DNA from: Diphasiastrum complanatum
Lineage: Eukaryota; Streptophyta; Lycopodiopsida; Lycopodiales; Lycopodiaceae
Direction of reading: 5' to 3'
Length of the DNA stretch: 64,000 bases
NCBI GenBank assembly: GCA_029204225.1
Contig: CM055092.1
Coordinates: forward strand, 27,266,320 to 27,330,319
Shown here in pieces: positions 18,911-31,500 of this stretch. A program made the translations under genes and the position numbers. A model generated the notes under the pieces. It was not told where the DNA came from and did no database searches. It saw only the letters and a list, made by a program, of their open reading frames with translations. How positions within the stretch are numbered: position 1 is the first letter of the stretch; each line of letters opens with the position of its first letter.

Positions 18911-20690
18911 ACAACGGTTCCCAACATGAATACCATCGACTTGAAATCGCTTGACGCTTCTAACTTCTAAGCGAGATCATTGAATCTGTCTGTGATCGTC
19001 CATATACGATGACGGTGATGAAGAAACTAGTGGCTAAAGTGAGCAGGGTGTTGAAAGGAACTTTTGCATGTGTGCTATTATTCTCACAAACAAACTCATT
19101 AATTTCCTGTGATCGTCATTCATTACAACATCTTGTTAATGGATACCATGTAAATGTCCACCTCTCCTAGCCAAAAAAATTTAAGACAAACTGCAGCAAC
19201 ATAGCTCCAGGAAAAGTATACACAAATGTTCATCTGCCAGGAGATCAACCCAGACTTACACAACCTTTCAAACAGAATGTTGTGAAGCTAGTTGAGGTTC
19301 ACATATGACATGAGTTTAGGGTTTGTAGGAAAAAAAAATGTGTCGAACGAATAAAAGAACGTTCATTCACCAGATTTAAGAATATCGTAAGAAATGCAAA
19401 GCCTCCATCAAAGGGAATATGGCAAGACTCTAAGAGCAACTTCCCTCAATCTCCAAATTCATTTTTCATTACAAATCTACATTTCTTGACGTTGATTCTT
19501 GATAATCCCATGTGCCTTCTCTCCTGCTTATGCCTAAACTCCATCTCCCTTATTTGCAATCTAAACTTGATAATGTATCCCAGCACTATGGACTCTGTTT
19601 GAGGGGAAATTGCTTCCATCCTGATCTTGTAGTGGAAATTAAAATTTAGTGAGCAACAAGAGCCATACGGATTAGAAAGGAGATACTGCAGCTTGTGCAA
19701 TGTGGATGCTTTATGTCCAAAGTTCTTCCTCCTAGGAACACAAGTAATGGCTAGCATGCAATCATCATGAGCTAAAATCAAGCCCAGTAATGCTTGTCCT
19801 CCTAGGAACACAAGTAATAGCTAGCATGCAATCATTATGAGCTAAAATCAAGCCCAGCAATGCTCAGTAAACTTTGAAAAAGTAGCCCAGTCCTTAAATA
19901 AAGAGCAAGCCAAAAGATTTTAAGCGCTAAACCTAGAATCTGCCATGGTAGCACAAGTTCCGAGCAGTAAGCACTTATGGACTTAAGGTCTATTACTTAA
20001 TGACTTTGATATTGCCAAATCTACAGATCCTTATTTAACTTGTCCCCACAAAGACCCATAGTAATATTACTAGTCCAAGCACCACTAAGATTGCTATCTG
20101 CATTTAAAAATAGCACTAGATACTATTTTTAACTGGGACGTATGTGAAAGATGTTACAATCACACACTGCTTCACAGATTATCATGTTTTATGGTCCCCT
20201 TTCTATCATCCCTGCACTTGATGAGCAGTTATTGTAATAAAAATAAGCGCATATGCCACAACGCCAATGATCCTTTCTTCTTTGAAAATAAACTGTCGAG
20301 AATTCTAACATCACAGGTTAGACTAACTACAATGTGACAGAGAGATCTATTAGCTATCAGATTAGAGATCTATTCCGATGTCATGTCTTTAGATTAAGAA
20401 TAAATTAGGAGTTGTAATGCTCCGTATGCATTATAGATACTTTTAAGTGCTTATTTGATCAAAGTTTAATGACGAACATTTGATATAAACCACATTGTGG
20501 TTGCAAATGATTTGTTTGATTGATTTAATTGGTTTGTTTGCATTTGATTGGCCAGCGTTTGATTGTCAGGTCATACAATTGGAAGCTCATTTGGTTTGCA
20601 AGTCATGTCAACATCAAGATACAATTTGCGATTGACCTGCTTTGAGCCTTGCCCATCTTTGCAAGTAAGCGAGGAAACGGTGGATGATGG
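18911..20690. other. Unassigned AT-rich DNA with a 70-bp duplication
   Basis: No gene recognised. A minus-strand open frame at 19446-19811 shows no motif and overlaps the tandem duplication at 19728-19867. Otherwise ordinary AT-rich sequence. Confidence 0.4.
19728..19867. repeat. 70-bp tandem duplication
   Basis: Two adjacent copies with exact 70-bp spacing (CCTAGGAACA at 19731 and 19801), differing at only a few bases. The high identity suggests a recent event. Confidence 0.9.
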
Positions 20691-20699
20691 GCATGTCAT

Positions 20700-21545
20700 G
20701 CAACCCTAATCCAGCCTACCAAAATAGTTAACAGACTTCCTGTCATCAACGAGTTTGATCCTTCTTTGCACGATGCAAGTGAGGTAGAAAGGGTTGCTAG
20801 TGGATTGGACAAGGATGTGGGTGAAACGAACAGAAGTGCAAGTGAATCTGGGCTGGATAAGGCATGTTGTGCGTGCCTATGGCAAGGTGATACACATGGA
20901 CATCTTACAAGATGTTTTACATTCTTTTCGTGTTTGCAACAACACTCCTTCGCCATCGGTCCCACTTTGTCGTCTTGTTCTGAATTAGGCTATTCGAACA
21001 GTACGAAAAAATGTGTCAGATTTGGAAGCAAAATTTGAAACCATGGGCTACATCAAGGAACTTGGTTCATTTCTGGTGTCAGCAAAGAAATTAGGGGAGC
21101 CCGAAATGGTTGTCTCCACTTTAGATATCCAAGAGTGGGGTCCAGTGTGGCAAGAGGTCAATAATGAGTTCGAGGAGGAGGTTTTGAGATGCAGTGACTG
21201 GCAACACCCGTCGAACAAAAAGTTTTTGGTCTGGGATGGCAACCATTGTGTCAAGGCATGGATGAGTAAAATCAAAGAAGACAAGTATCCATTTAAATTC
21301 GATTTTTGCTTACATATTGCTTTGGTTGGAATTCCTTGAACTTAATGACATGCTTTTATGTAGTTTTTCCTACTGTGAGGGCTAAACACGTGCAAGTTGA
21401 ATGCTCATTCTTGGATGTTGGAAGAGCGCATGAGGGGGATCTTATTCTGGCCCTTCACTCCATTAACAAGTTTGTATTGTACAATAAGAATGGTAGAATT
21501 ATTGCATATTGTGAGACGACTAACTTGTCTTTTTTCTCAGATTAA
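20700..21545 (+). pseudogene. Open frames with a ParB-like DGNH motif
   Basis: Consecutive plus-strand frames look like pieces of one protein: FDPSLHDASEVERVASGLDK, then (after a frame change near 20870) ILQDVLHSFRVCNN, then 21013-21339 with DIQEWGPVWQEVNNEFEEE, KKFLVWDGNHCVKAW, and after a break 21376-21545 with HVQVECSFLDVGRAHEGDLI. The WDGNH...W motif resembles the DGNHR core of ParB/sulfiredoxin-like domains, with Cys in place of Arg. Codon-like sequence across breaks argues for a decayed gene or transposon protein. The family is not identified. Confidence 0.4.
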
Positions 21546-22358
21546 CCAGAGTCCAGCGTGCCCCACACCCCATCCCACGACATCTTCATGATGCAGAAGT
21601 TCGGTATTTCCAACAAAGAAACATTGTCAAAGCATGTGCCTTTTGAAGACAAAAGCTGGATGGAAACTGAAATGAAGAAAGAAATACAAGTGCGCACAAG
21701 CCATGGTACAACGTTCCGATGGTTGTCCTTGCGACTTGTTTATAAGGTATTGTATTGATTTTTTCCTTTTGTCATTGTACATTTTGCTTGGTTCCAGAAT
21801 TTTATTATTGCTCATATTGCAAGAAGATTTCAACATGATGGTCAATGATGCCACATCCAAGTTAGATAAGCACTCCCTCACAAAGTTGGAATGAAGATAA
21901 GATGATGTGAAATCTAGTTACAATCAAATCTTGCCAATTTTGGCTATTTTTGGACAAAAAAATGACTTAATCTCTTTCACACTTTTTGATGTACTTTCAA
22001 GACCTGTAAAACAAGTTTAGAGGACCTGATTTCAGCCTAGATTAATTACATCTCATGACCCTAGTCAAATCTAATCAAAGGCACTCAATCTTGGTAGCTT
22101 ATCCTAAGATTTCCACTAAAAATTACATCAAAAGCTCACATATTGAATTTCTTTGGAACAAATGAATACCATGCATTAAATGCAGGTTCAGAGGTGCCCA
22201 CACATGTGGACAGTACGTATTTGGACCCCTACCAAGTTTGGGATCAAATCTCCTCACCAAAATCAAGATTCTAGCTTGCCCTCTCAATACTAGTTTTTAG
22301 CACCAAAACTTGCTAAAAATGGATTTGCATTAGATCAATGGCTTATGCTCTTGTACTT
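21546..22358. other. Probable 5' leader of a truncated minus-strand LTR element
   Basis: No gene. From about 22358 downward this follows a primer binding site on the minus strand, the position of a retroelement leader. It contains a CACATGTG palindrome at 22201-22208. No gag follows, so the element is truncated near 21900. Confidence 0.4.
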
Positions 22359-22371
22359 GGCTCTGATACCA
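22359..22371 (-). other. Primer binding site next to LTR C
   Basis: The minus strand reads TGGTATCAGAGCC, a perfect plant copia Met-tRNA primer site. It abuts the LTR end (TTTCACA). It marks the LTR at 22372-23080 as a 5' LTR, although pol sequence of the same family lies on its other side. Confidence 0.85.
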
Positions 22372-23080
22372 TGTGAAAGTACTGTACTTTAGGACCATAA
22401 ATGGATCTACAAAAGATCCACAAGAGTGATTGGATGCTTGCTTAACAATCTATCGAAAAACTAGACACAAAAAAGTTGATCTAGATTGGCAATTTGACAA
22501 ACAACAAGCAGTAACAATCAAAAGCATTGATCAACATTGAAATCCATGCCCACACGTGTGTAATACAGGCTGTAGTATGGCCTTCAACCTGAGAAACAAT
22601 TAGAAATTGATCTGGTTTCATGTGGATCACAAAAACTCAATGTACATAGCGAACTAGCTTGAGATTGCCAATGAGCTCCAAAAATTTTCTTTTTTTTTTT
22701 TCATTGTGGGAGCTTGGAATACATAGCAAATTTGACTTCCTTCTTGAAATTAGGTGGATTTCCAGCATGTAATAAGGAAGTTAACTCACCCTTCTTGCCC
22801 TAAAATGAAACCCTAGCCTAGATCCTAGAGTTATGCTTGGTAGGTAGCTAGTTGGTCAAATTTTCACCTTAAACTTAGGTGTAGGTCCTATAAAGTAGGG
22901 ATGACCACCAAATAGACATGACCAACTCTCTTGACTTGACCTAACCTACATTAGGAGTGGGTTTGCAATGTGGCATTTTGGCCATACATGTGTGGAACCC
23001 AATTATGTACAAAATTTACACTATTCTTCATGGTTTTTGATCAAGCTAGATTTGCCAATTTTTGGCAATTCTTTACAAGA
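22372..23080 (-). repeat. LTR of copia element C (B family), truncated
   Basis: Homologous to 4049-4973 in the same orientation, for example GATCCACAAGAGTGATTGG near 22410. Its 3' end (TTTCACA) is intact, but its 5' start is missing, cut at a junction with RT sequence near 23080. It contains CACACGTGTG at 22552 and a related site near 22985. A T-run occurs at 22689-22700. Confidence 0.7.
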
Positions 23081-23084
23081 AACC

Positions 23085-24335
23085 TATAAAGGGTGATTTC
23101 CTTGAAGGATCTTTCATCCCCTTTCATAGGATCTTTTACAACATGCTCGATTGGAGTATCTATACTCTTGAAAATTTCTATTTGAAACTTTTAAAAAATA
23201 GAAAGAGCATATCTAGTTTGACGAATAAATGCTTGATCTTGCCACATATCTATCTCTAGGCCTAAGATGTAGTGAAGCTCACCTAGATCTTGTATCTTAA
23301 ATTCACTACCTAGTGCACTTTTTGTCTCATCAACAAGCTTCATGCAACTTCCACTCAAGATTATATCATCTACATAAATGATGAGAATGACAAGATTGCT
23401 ATTTACAAACTTTATGTACAAAGAGGGATTATAGTCACTTAGATTGAATCCGACTAGGATAAGATATGTGTTCAACCTTGCATACCAAGACCTTGGGGCT
23501 TGTTTAAGCCCATAAAAGCTTTTGAATAAGAGACATACTTTGGATTCTTCACCTTCCTTGATAAAGCCTTCGGGTTGCTCCATATAAATTTCTTCCTCAA
23601 GATAACCATTGAAGAAGGCATTAGAAATATCATGTTGGAAGTACATCCTCCACTTGAAATAGCCTGCAATGGAGATAATGAGTCTTATAGTCACCATCTT
23701 GGCCACGGGTGCAAAAGTGTCTTCATAGTCAAGACCTTGGATTTGAGCATATCCTTTGGCACATAGTCTTGCTTTGAATTTGTTGCTAGATCCATCATTG
23801 GTGTACTTTACTCAAAACTCCGAATTGCATCCAATAACATGCTTGTTGATAGGTGGATCCACAAACTCCCAAGTGTTGTTAGAAATCAAGGCATCATACT
23901 CTTTAGACATGGCTTCAAACCACTCCTTAGATTGGAGTGCATCTTGGACATCTCTTGGCTCATCATGAGAAATGAAAAATGCATGATATGAAGTGCCTTT
24001 CTCCACATATGAAGAGCCTCCTTGGTTCGGATCTCTCTCTCATAGATTTTCTTGGTGTAATTGCTTGAAGATCCTCCTCCTCAAGCCTCGACGTCCTCAC
24101 CACATCTTGATTGGCATCAAGATTGATAATTGGTGAATCTCCATGAGGTAGTTTGATCTCGGCCCCATCCAAGTTGAGCTTTTGATCTTCATGAAAGATC
24201 ACATCTCTACTTACAACAATCTTGTTTGTAGAGGGAACAAAGATTCTATATGATTTCTTGGTTGATGAATATCCAATCATCACTCCTTTGATAGAACTAG
24301 GATCATCTTTTTTTCTAGTCTCTAAAGACTTAGAA
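23085..24335 (-). pseudogene. Copia element C: integrase tail and RT
   Basis: Minus-strand frames: 24283-23963 (GYSSTKKSYRIFVPSTNKIV, SRDVIFHEDQ: integrase tail and linker), 24006-23812 (SKEYDALISNNTWEFVDPPI: RT start) and 23706-23191 (PVAKMVTIRLIISIAG, FFNGYLEEEIYMEQPEGF, FYGLKQAPRSWYARLN and an intact IIYVDDIILSG active site). The sequence ends abruptly around KDPSRKSPFIGF, with no RNase H. RT is colinear here, unlike in element B of the same family. It is dead through frameshifts and truncation at both ends. Confidence 0.9.
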
Positions 24336-25433
24336 AACTAATCCATCTAGTAGATTGCAACAAGTTGAAAAAGAAGAAGTGCACAAATAAGCTCAAGAGC
24401 TTCTTACATAGGAATTCATTGTCCAAGGTACATCACCTTTTGCCTCTCCAGTATTACTTGCCTAAGAGGAATGGTATGTTCAAAATGTGCATTAACTATT
24501 CTTCCCTTAAAAAAATAACCATAAAACATACTCTATTTATATAACATCATTATGATATATTAAATGCATTGAAACAAGCGAGGGTTTCACTTTAAAAAAA
24601 TCTTTATTCAAGAAATCATCAAAAGTCAAAGTAAAAAATGATTATATCAACACAAAACAATGTTCAAAACTCATAAGATTGTTAATTTTCAATTGTGCCT
24701 TTTTGGGTGAAGTTATAATCTTGCAACATTCTTGATGAATCGAATAGGTGAGTCATATCTATATGTACTTGTGTTTGTATTATTGAACCGTATTTTGAAT
24801 TAAATTATAAATATGGAGCATGTTAAGCATTTGGACTTAGATGTGAGCATTTCACATGCCACAATAACTATTTGTGACTTTGATCATAATGGTCTGGAGC
24901 ATTTGGGACATTTTGTCATAGAAGAAGATATCTAGGTAGATCATAAGAAAATTGAAGCATTCAAAAAATGAATATTATTTGAAATGTACATCAGTTGAGA
25001 GGTTTATTGGTCTAGCACCATATCACAAAAGTTTCATCTAGAACTTCTATAAATATGAAGAGCCTTTCATGTTTATTTTAAAAAGATAAATTTGAATGGA
25101 GTTGAAACCTAGCTTTATCCAGCTTGGAGATATTGAAAGAAACCTTAATCTCATTTCCTCGAATTGTTCAACCTAGCTTCAATTACCCTTTCAAGGTAGC
25201 CGTGGACACTAGTGGGAATGGAATTTGGGTTTTACAAAGTTGAAGGTTGATAGGTCTACTCTTGACAAATAGATCTTGGTGCTTATATCCGCACTCAACA
25301 ACTATGTTATTATTTGAATGAATCTCTCACATCTCATTAGAGAACACTCACATCATTGATACTTGCCTACACCAGACTTAATGAACCATGATATACATAT
25401 TAATCTAATAATAAATTGTAACAAATTGATGAA
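24336..25433. other. AT-rich sequence, nothing recognised
   Basis: About 1.1 kb of AT-rich DNA with no motif or long frame on either strand. It separates element C from an integrase fragment in the opposite orientation. Confidence 0.4.
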
Positions 25434-25721
25434 TTGTATTTTCCTTCTTCATTTTTGCATAGCGATCTTTGTGGTCCAATGCCAACTCCATCCTTAGGAG
25501 ATGCAATTTATTTTATCACTTTTATAGATGATTATTCTAGATGGTCTACAGGCGTGTTTATTAAGCACAAATCAGAAGCCTTTGAATGCTTCAAAAGATT
25601 CAAGGCCATGGCTGAGACACAAACGTCTACAAAAGTGAAAGCTCTCCGAACTGATGGTGGTGGCGAATACCTCTCTAACGAGATGTTCGACTACCTGGCT
25701 GAACATGGCATTCAAAGATAG
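25434..25721 (+). pseudogene. Copia integrase core fragment
   Basis: 95 residues: LHSDLCGPMPTPSLGDAIYF, FITFIDDYSRWSTGVFIKHK and RTDGGGEYLSNEMFDYLAEH, covering the first two catalytic aspartates of a copia integrase. The sequence stops just after the point where the third motif should begin. No LTRs or other domains are adjacent. It is a solitary fragment of a plus-strand element. Confidence 0.85.
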
Positions 25722-28501
25722 TTCATAACTTCCTATTCTCCTTGACAGACAATGGCCCACTTATTCTATTGGTAGCTCTGGGAGGCATTTTTCAAGTTAC
25801 AGAAAGAGGAAGATTTAAAAATGTCTATTGATTGAATTATTAGGCAAGGTAACCAATCTGAAATAATATGTGATTAAAGACTTCAATGCAATTTGTAAAA
25901 ATGGTGAAAAACTAAATAAATTGTGTTCAAAATAACTTCCAAAAATAATAAAATAAATACAAAAAAACATTACACTTAATAATGCTCTCTTTCAAAGTTG
26001 TTTTGAAGCACAATTTGAATCACAAAATAACTCAGCTAAGCTTTCAAACCCACTACACAAGCTTTGCATTGAAGGGGAAGTACGTAGGCAGTACAAGCGA
26101 ATCGTTTTGCTTTTGTGGGCAAGTTGTGAACAATGTTGCTTTGCCTTTTTCCTTGTTGCTCTTTCCGATGCCAAGATGTTATCAATGTGCAAATATATAT
26201 TTCATGACACCTTCCAATGTTAGCAATAACCAATGTTTTATAAAAAGCTTACCAATATAAATCTTGACATATATTGCTGAACATGTTTGGATGGTCATAA
26301 TTTCTCAGTTTTTTGCACAAGAGACTACTGTGCGAGGAAAACAGCAAATGCCATTTTTTCATGTACCACACCTTCATTTCAAATGAGCGCTGTGATTGTG
26401 TTGCAGTTGTCAAATTTGTGTACTTATAATGTTACTTTTAATACACCCTTGATAGCTTTTGTATCCACCAAGATCACTACCAATCTTTAAATCTAACGGC
26501 ATCAATTGAATTTGAGAAGCCTTTTTTTTTTTCTTTATGCACCACAATTGTACATCTTTAAGATGCTTCAACACTTTTTTCCAAGGTGATGATCAACATT
26601 ATTATGTCCATTACAGGCTTCTCTTGGATCTAGTGTGAAAAGCATCTGCAAGTTTCAGCTTTGAAGGTAGTAGACTTTGATCATGAAAACAAGAATGAAA
26701 TACTTATTTGATTTTGTCAATCTTTTATTTGAGAGACTCAAATTCTTCAAAAATTAAAATCTCATCTCAAGTCAACAGAATTTTCAAATTAAAAACCCAG
26801 CCTGATGGCCTGTTTCACTAGTATCACAATTACAAGATAGTCTAGGCCAAAAAGTGAAGGACCCAACATATATGCAGTGGCCAACTAGGCCATAATTCAG
26901 GCATCAAAAAGTCATTATATAGTGTTTTGAAGAACATTGACATAAAAACTAGAAATATCATTATCCAAGTTGGTAGCAACCTTTTTAAATAAATCATAAT
27001 ATGCAAGTTCACAGATTTAGAATCAAAGCAAACTACCTTAGCTGAAGAACGGATCTCTGTGATTGTTTGTTAGCCACTTGCTTAAAGATTGATCTAGGTA
27101 ATTTTTTATAAAGAAATGTAAAAAGTCAAGATACATTTGATATATGAATGGATTCAATTGTGTTTTGAAATTATTCAAGTTGTACGGCAAGTTTTCAACT
27201 GTCTATATGCAAATACCCGGATTTCTTAAAGCTACAACTGGCTATGCCTTATGTACAGAAAAGTAGAGTAAAGAAAGCCCCACCCAATGATACTTGGAAA
27301 GTAAAAATTGTAGATCACATACTTATTCAACTGGCTATTCTGAGAATATATACAAAGTTCTACCTTGCTGGAAAGCTGGAATACTGATGTCATTAAAGCA
27401 GAGTTAGAGACTAAATCAAACATTCACGGACTTGAAAACTAAATTGGACGTCTTACTAGTTGGTGTAGTCTTCAATCCTCCATTATTGTGACAAAACTCA
27501 TGTAGTTAACACATTTGCAGGAAAATCACATGGATAAACCTCCTTCACATTGACAACATACTAAGGCTGCCATATAAAGTTCAAGATCTCATTCCTAATA
27601 GGGTAATGTGCACTTCAAGAAAGAAGCAAGAACAGAGCTAGTCTATAGAAAAGTGATTTTGAGATTGATTTCAGCTTGAATCTTATCACAGGTGAAGAAG
27701 GCTCACCAAATGGATAACATCCCAAAATGATTCGCATGTGTACAGGAACTTCAATTTAGGAACAAAGTTTCAGGAAAATAACTGCAATAGACCTGCAATT
27801 GCTGATAAAAACATTCAACAATATAGGAAAGGAAACTTGGATAGAATTAAAACACATGGACAACCAGATACTAAACTTGAAATCGCAGAAAAATACAAAA
27901 AATCACAGCATACAAGGTCAGAAGATGCTTATTATGTCCACTAAATAAAATTCAGTAGTTCTGATGAGCCAGAGCTTCCGCCTTAATAAGCTAATACACA
28001 TTCTGAAACAGGTCAAGTGACCAGAGCTTTGGCTGTTGGAAACCTAAACAGGAGTAACAAGCTACATATGATATTTAGTCAATGCATAATATAAACTCAT
28101 ATGGCGCCAGTATCTAGAACCATGATAAAGTGCCTAAAGGTAGCAAATCATACAAGATGCCAAACACTGTAGCAATTGGACAAATGTATTGTCATGGTAA
28201 CTAAAGAATGGTCATCTAAAGGAGAGAATATGGGGACCTCTCAAAGCATATATCAGCATAGGTTGGTCTAGGCCTTTTATCACCAGAAGAGAACAGACAT
28301 GAACACCCTATCCGCAATAAAATGTGCGGGTCAGTCCAGCATCAAAACTTGCTGAACTGACGGTGCACCGCTCATGTTGATGCTTTTGCCACTATAATTT
28401 GCAAGTTTTGTCGCACGGCATGGACTCCTAAATTTGATATGCAGTACTTAGATAAAATAGCACTTTCTTTCCAGCTAATTTTCATAGCAGGCTTCCAATA
28501 G
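25722..28501. other. Intergenic AT-rich DNA and LSM1 3' flank
   Basis: About 2.8 kb without a recognisable gene or transposon protein. The part nearest 28501 is the downstream side of LSM1 and should hold its 3' UTR. An imperfect inverted repeat (GTCAGTCCAGCA at 28330-28341 with TGCTGAACTGAC at 28350-28361, 11 of 12 matching) could fold as a stem-loop there. Confidence 0.4.
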
Positions 28502-31500
28502 TCAATCCAAATCAAGGAACTCCATACGTTTTCTCATGGTTCCTTTTAGTTCTGTTGCATCCTGCTCTGCCTTCTGAGCCTGCAACAGTTGAAGCGCAAG
28601 AAGGTTCAGATCAAAACAAGAAAAGAACTTGTCCTGTGATAGTTTACATTATGTAATCACAAATATAGAGCATACTGTGTTCTCATTGTGGTTGACAAAT
28701 TATCTATTCGTTGGGAAAATCTCAAACAAAATCCTTGTCAAACTTTATACAACTTATACACTGCAGGAAACAATATCAAAGCCATCCTTGAGCAAAGTAT
28801 ATTAACTTTTTGTATCCAAATAGCCACTTTCAGAAGACTCAGCCTTACCTGCTTAATTTCTGCAGCTTTTACACGTACCATACTGAGCGGCAACTCCTCT
28901 TTTAATGGATCCTGTTAAGATGGAAAAGTTGACAATTAGGTAGACTGCAAGAGATTAAAAAACATGCACCATCAAATACACATTCTATTTAAGCCCCTTA
29001 TTAAATCCTCAAGCTTATGGCATGCAACTGGCATACCTGATAAACCAGTCCACCTACTATACCTAACTCACGAACTCCGGCTGTTCTTAGGCTTTGCTAC
29101 TCGTTTCCAAACATCTATCCCTCAATTTGCTATAGTAGAGTTGTAAAGCGACTCGGATGGCCAACCCTCCCAAAGTCCCATTTTAGGTAATCATTAGTGA
29201 GCCTTCAAACTGTGGTGAGCCAATCACATAGTCATGAATCATGCACTATATCTAGAGCTCAAGTCCGGCATTCAAACTGTGGTGAGCCAATCACATAGTC
29301 ATGAATGATGCGCTATATCTAGAGCTCAAGTCCGGGTCTAGGCAGCTCTCGGGATTCCACAGGAGCTGAGCTGATTCTACCAAGCCTTACTGCCCCAAAA
29401 ATTATCTAAGTTCAAAAAAGCATGCAATTCCATACGTGTTCCGAAAAAGAGGGGGACTGCGTTAAAATTATGGAAAGTTTTGGACTATATTTATTAACTT
29501 CTTTAACCTTTCAGTTTTGATCTCCATCAATAGGTAATAATTCATCCAGTGTTTCATGTAAACTGATTTACATGAAGATGATGTTACGAATTTATAGAGA
29601 ATCACACTAGAACCATAGGGGAAGTCCGGCAAACAGTTCCCACTCCTTATTGAACAATAAGGGCAGGCAATTTATAATTCACCACCAACTTAATAATGAT
29701 AAATCCCAACTACATATCTTCGCCGATGGGCAAAATGCACCACTAGAGATAGAAATCACCAGCACAAACTAATCAATTGCGATTCAAACATTAATCTTAG
29801 ACCAAACCTACTCGTCCACTAATACAGTAGAATAATATACATGCTAAGTCCAAGATTGTACAACTAATTATATGGAGTCCATCCACAAACTCTAGGATCA
29901 TCAACTCATGTCATGCATAGCATGGATGAAATGCTACAAGATTCCTATTCAGTTCATCTTTGCCCCAAAATAGGTGCAACTCACATGCATAAACGTATGC
30001 CCACATTAGGTTTCATAAAGACCAACACATAGTTTCTATCACTTCTCTAGAGGTGAAGAGTTGACTTAGTATGAAGATCTTAAATAATACTACATTTCTA
30101 CTAATACAGCTGAAATACCCATTACTAATATTCAGTCTTGGATAGTACTCCATAACAGAGGACGCGTCTGATCTTTAACTTCATGAAGTTCACCCACAGA
30201 GTTTTAGACCATCAACTCCACCATGCATAGCGTGGACCAAATGCTACAACATTCCTACTTACTTCATCATTGACTATCACACAAAAAACTAAAACAAAAC
30301 ACAAGAAGATGAAAATCTTTCATTTTACTGATCTGTTTGAAAGTAAATCACAAAAACATAGGACACTCTCATGCTAGTCTTCACCCAACCATCTTTTGCA
30401 ACAATACAAAAAAACTTCGAAAATAATAAGGCTTCTTTTTCTAACAAACATCACATTCCATTTCTAAGGATCCCATATGTTCTTTTTGCAAAAAGTGCTT
30501 TCAAAAATCAAATTCATACAAGCAATTTTAGAAAAATAAAAAGTGAGATAAATCATGCATATGAAAATAAAACGTGAGAAAAACCTCGCTCTAATTGAGA
30601 TCATGTACCATGTCAAATTGCTAGGCTCTAGCATTGAACTTCAGTATGAAACCAAAATAATTATTATCGTTATATTAATTATTTTTTTGATAATAGTGCT
30701 TGGAAGGAAAATTCCAATTCATGTGCTAGTCCTAGAAGCAAATGCAATAAATGAAAGCTGCCAATTTTCTGCCCATCTTGAAAAAACTAAACTAAAGGCC
30801 CAAAGGTATGGCATGGTAGCAAAAAGCGATAATTTTAAAAAATTGGTTTGATGTGCACCATGGACGATAGACACAAACATGACTACTAAATAGCATTGAA
30901 AATCCTTTTGTAACTAAAAAGCACAAAAAAATTAATCAACTACATGTTTTACCAAGTACAACAAATGTGTACCTTTTGCAACCATTTTGAAATAGGCATG
31001 AAATTGGAGTTAATACATCTTTGGCCAAATGCTACGGAAACATTCTTCACAAGCAAGTTCAAGCTTTTGTACAAGATTCTCTTTCCATGTGATGAACCAT
31101 AAGAAGAACATGTGATTCAATTAAGAGAAGTGTGATGAGAATTGAAAGAGCATAATAACTTGCTTTCTAGAACATCTCATTAAAACATCTCACATGAAAA
31201 TCACCTTCATTGGAGAGCATCTAAGATCAAATACAATGCCTCATCAGTTACATGTACCAACTATCCAAGTTGTTGAATATGATCAAGTACTCAGTAAGAC
31301 ATTTCTGCATGAAAACAATTATGGCACTTAAAGAAAATTATTTTCATTAGAATGCTCCCAAGATGCTTCATTTTGCCTCCTTCCATGACCTTGTTGGACT
31401 TACATAACTAGTCAAATGCAAGCATGACTACCAATTGCAATTATACAATGTCAAAAAGGACAAGTATTTTTTTATCCATATGCCACTCTAGCATAACTAA

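Noticed and set aside
26287-26490. Possible host exon
   Set aside because: No motif, no splice partners found.
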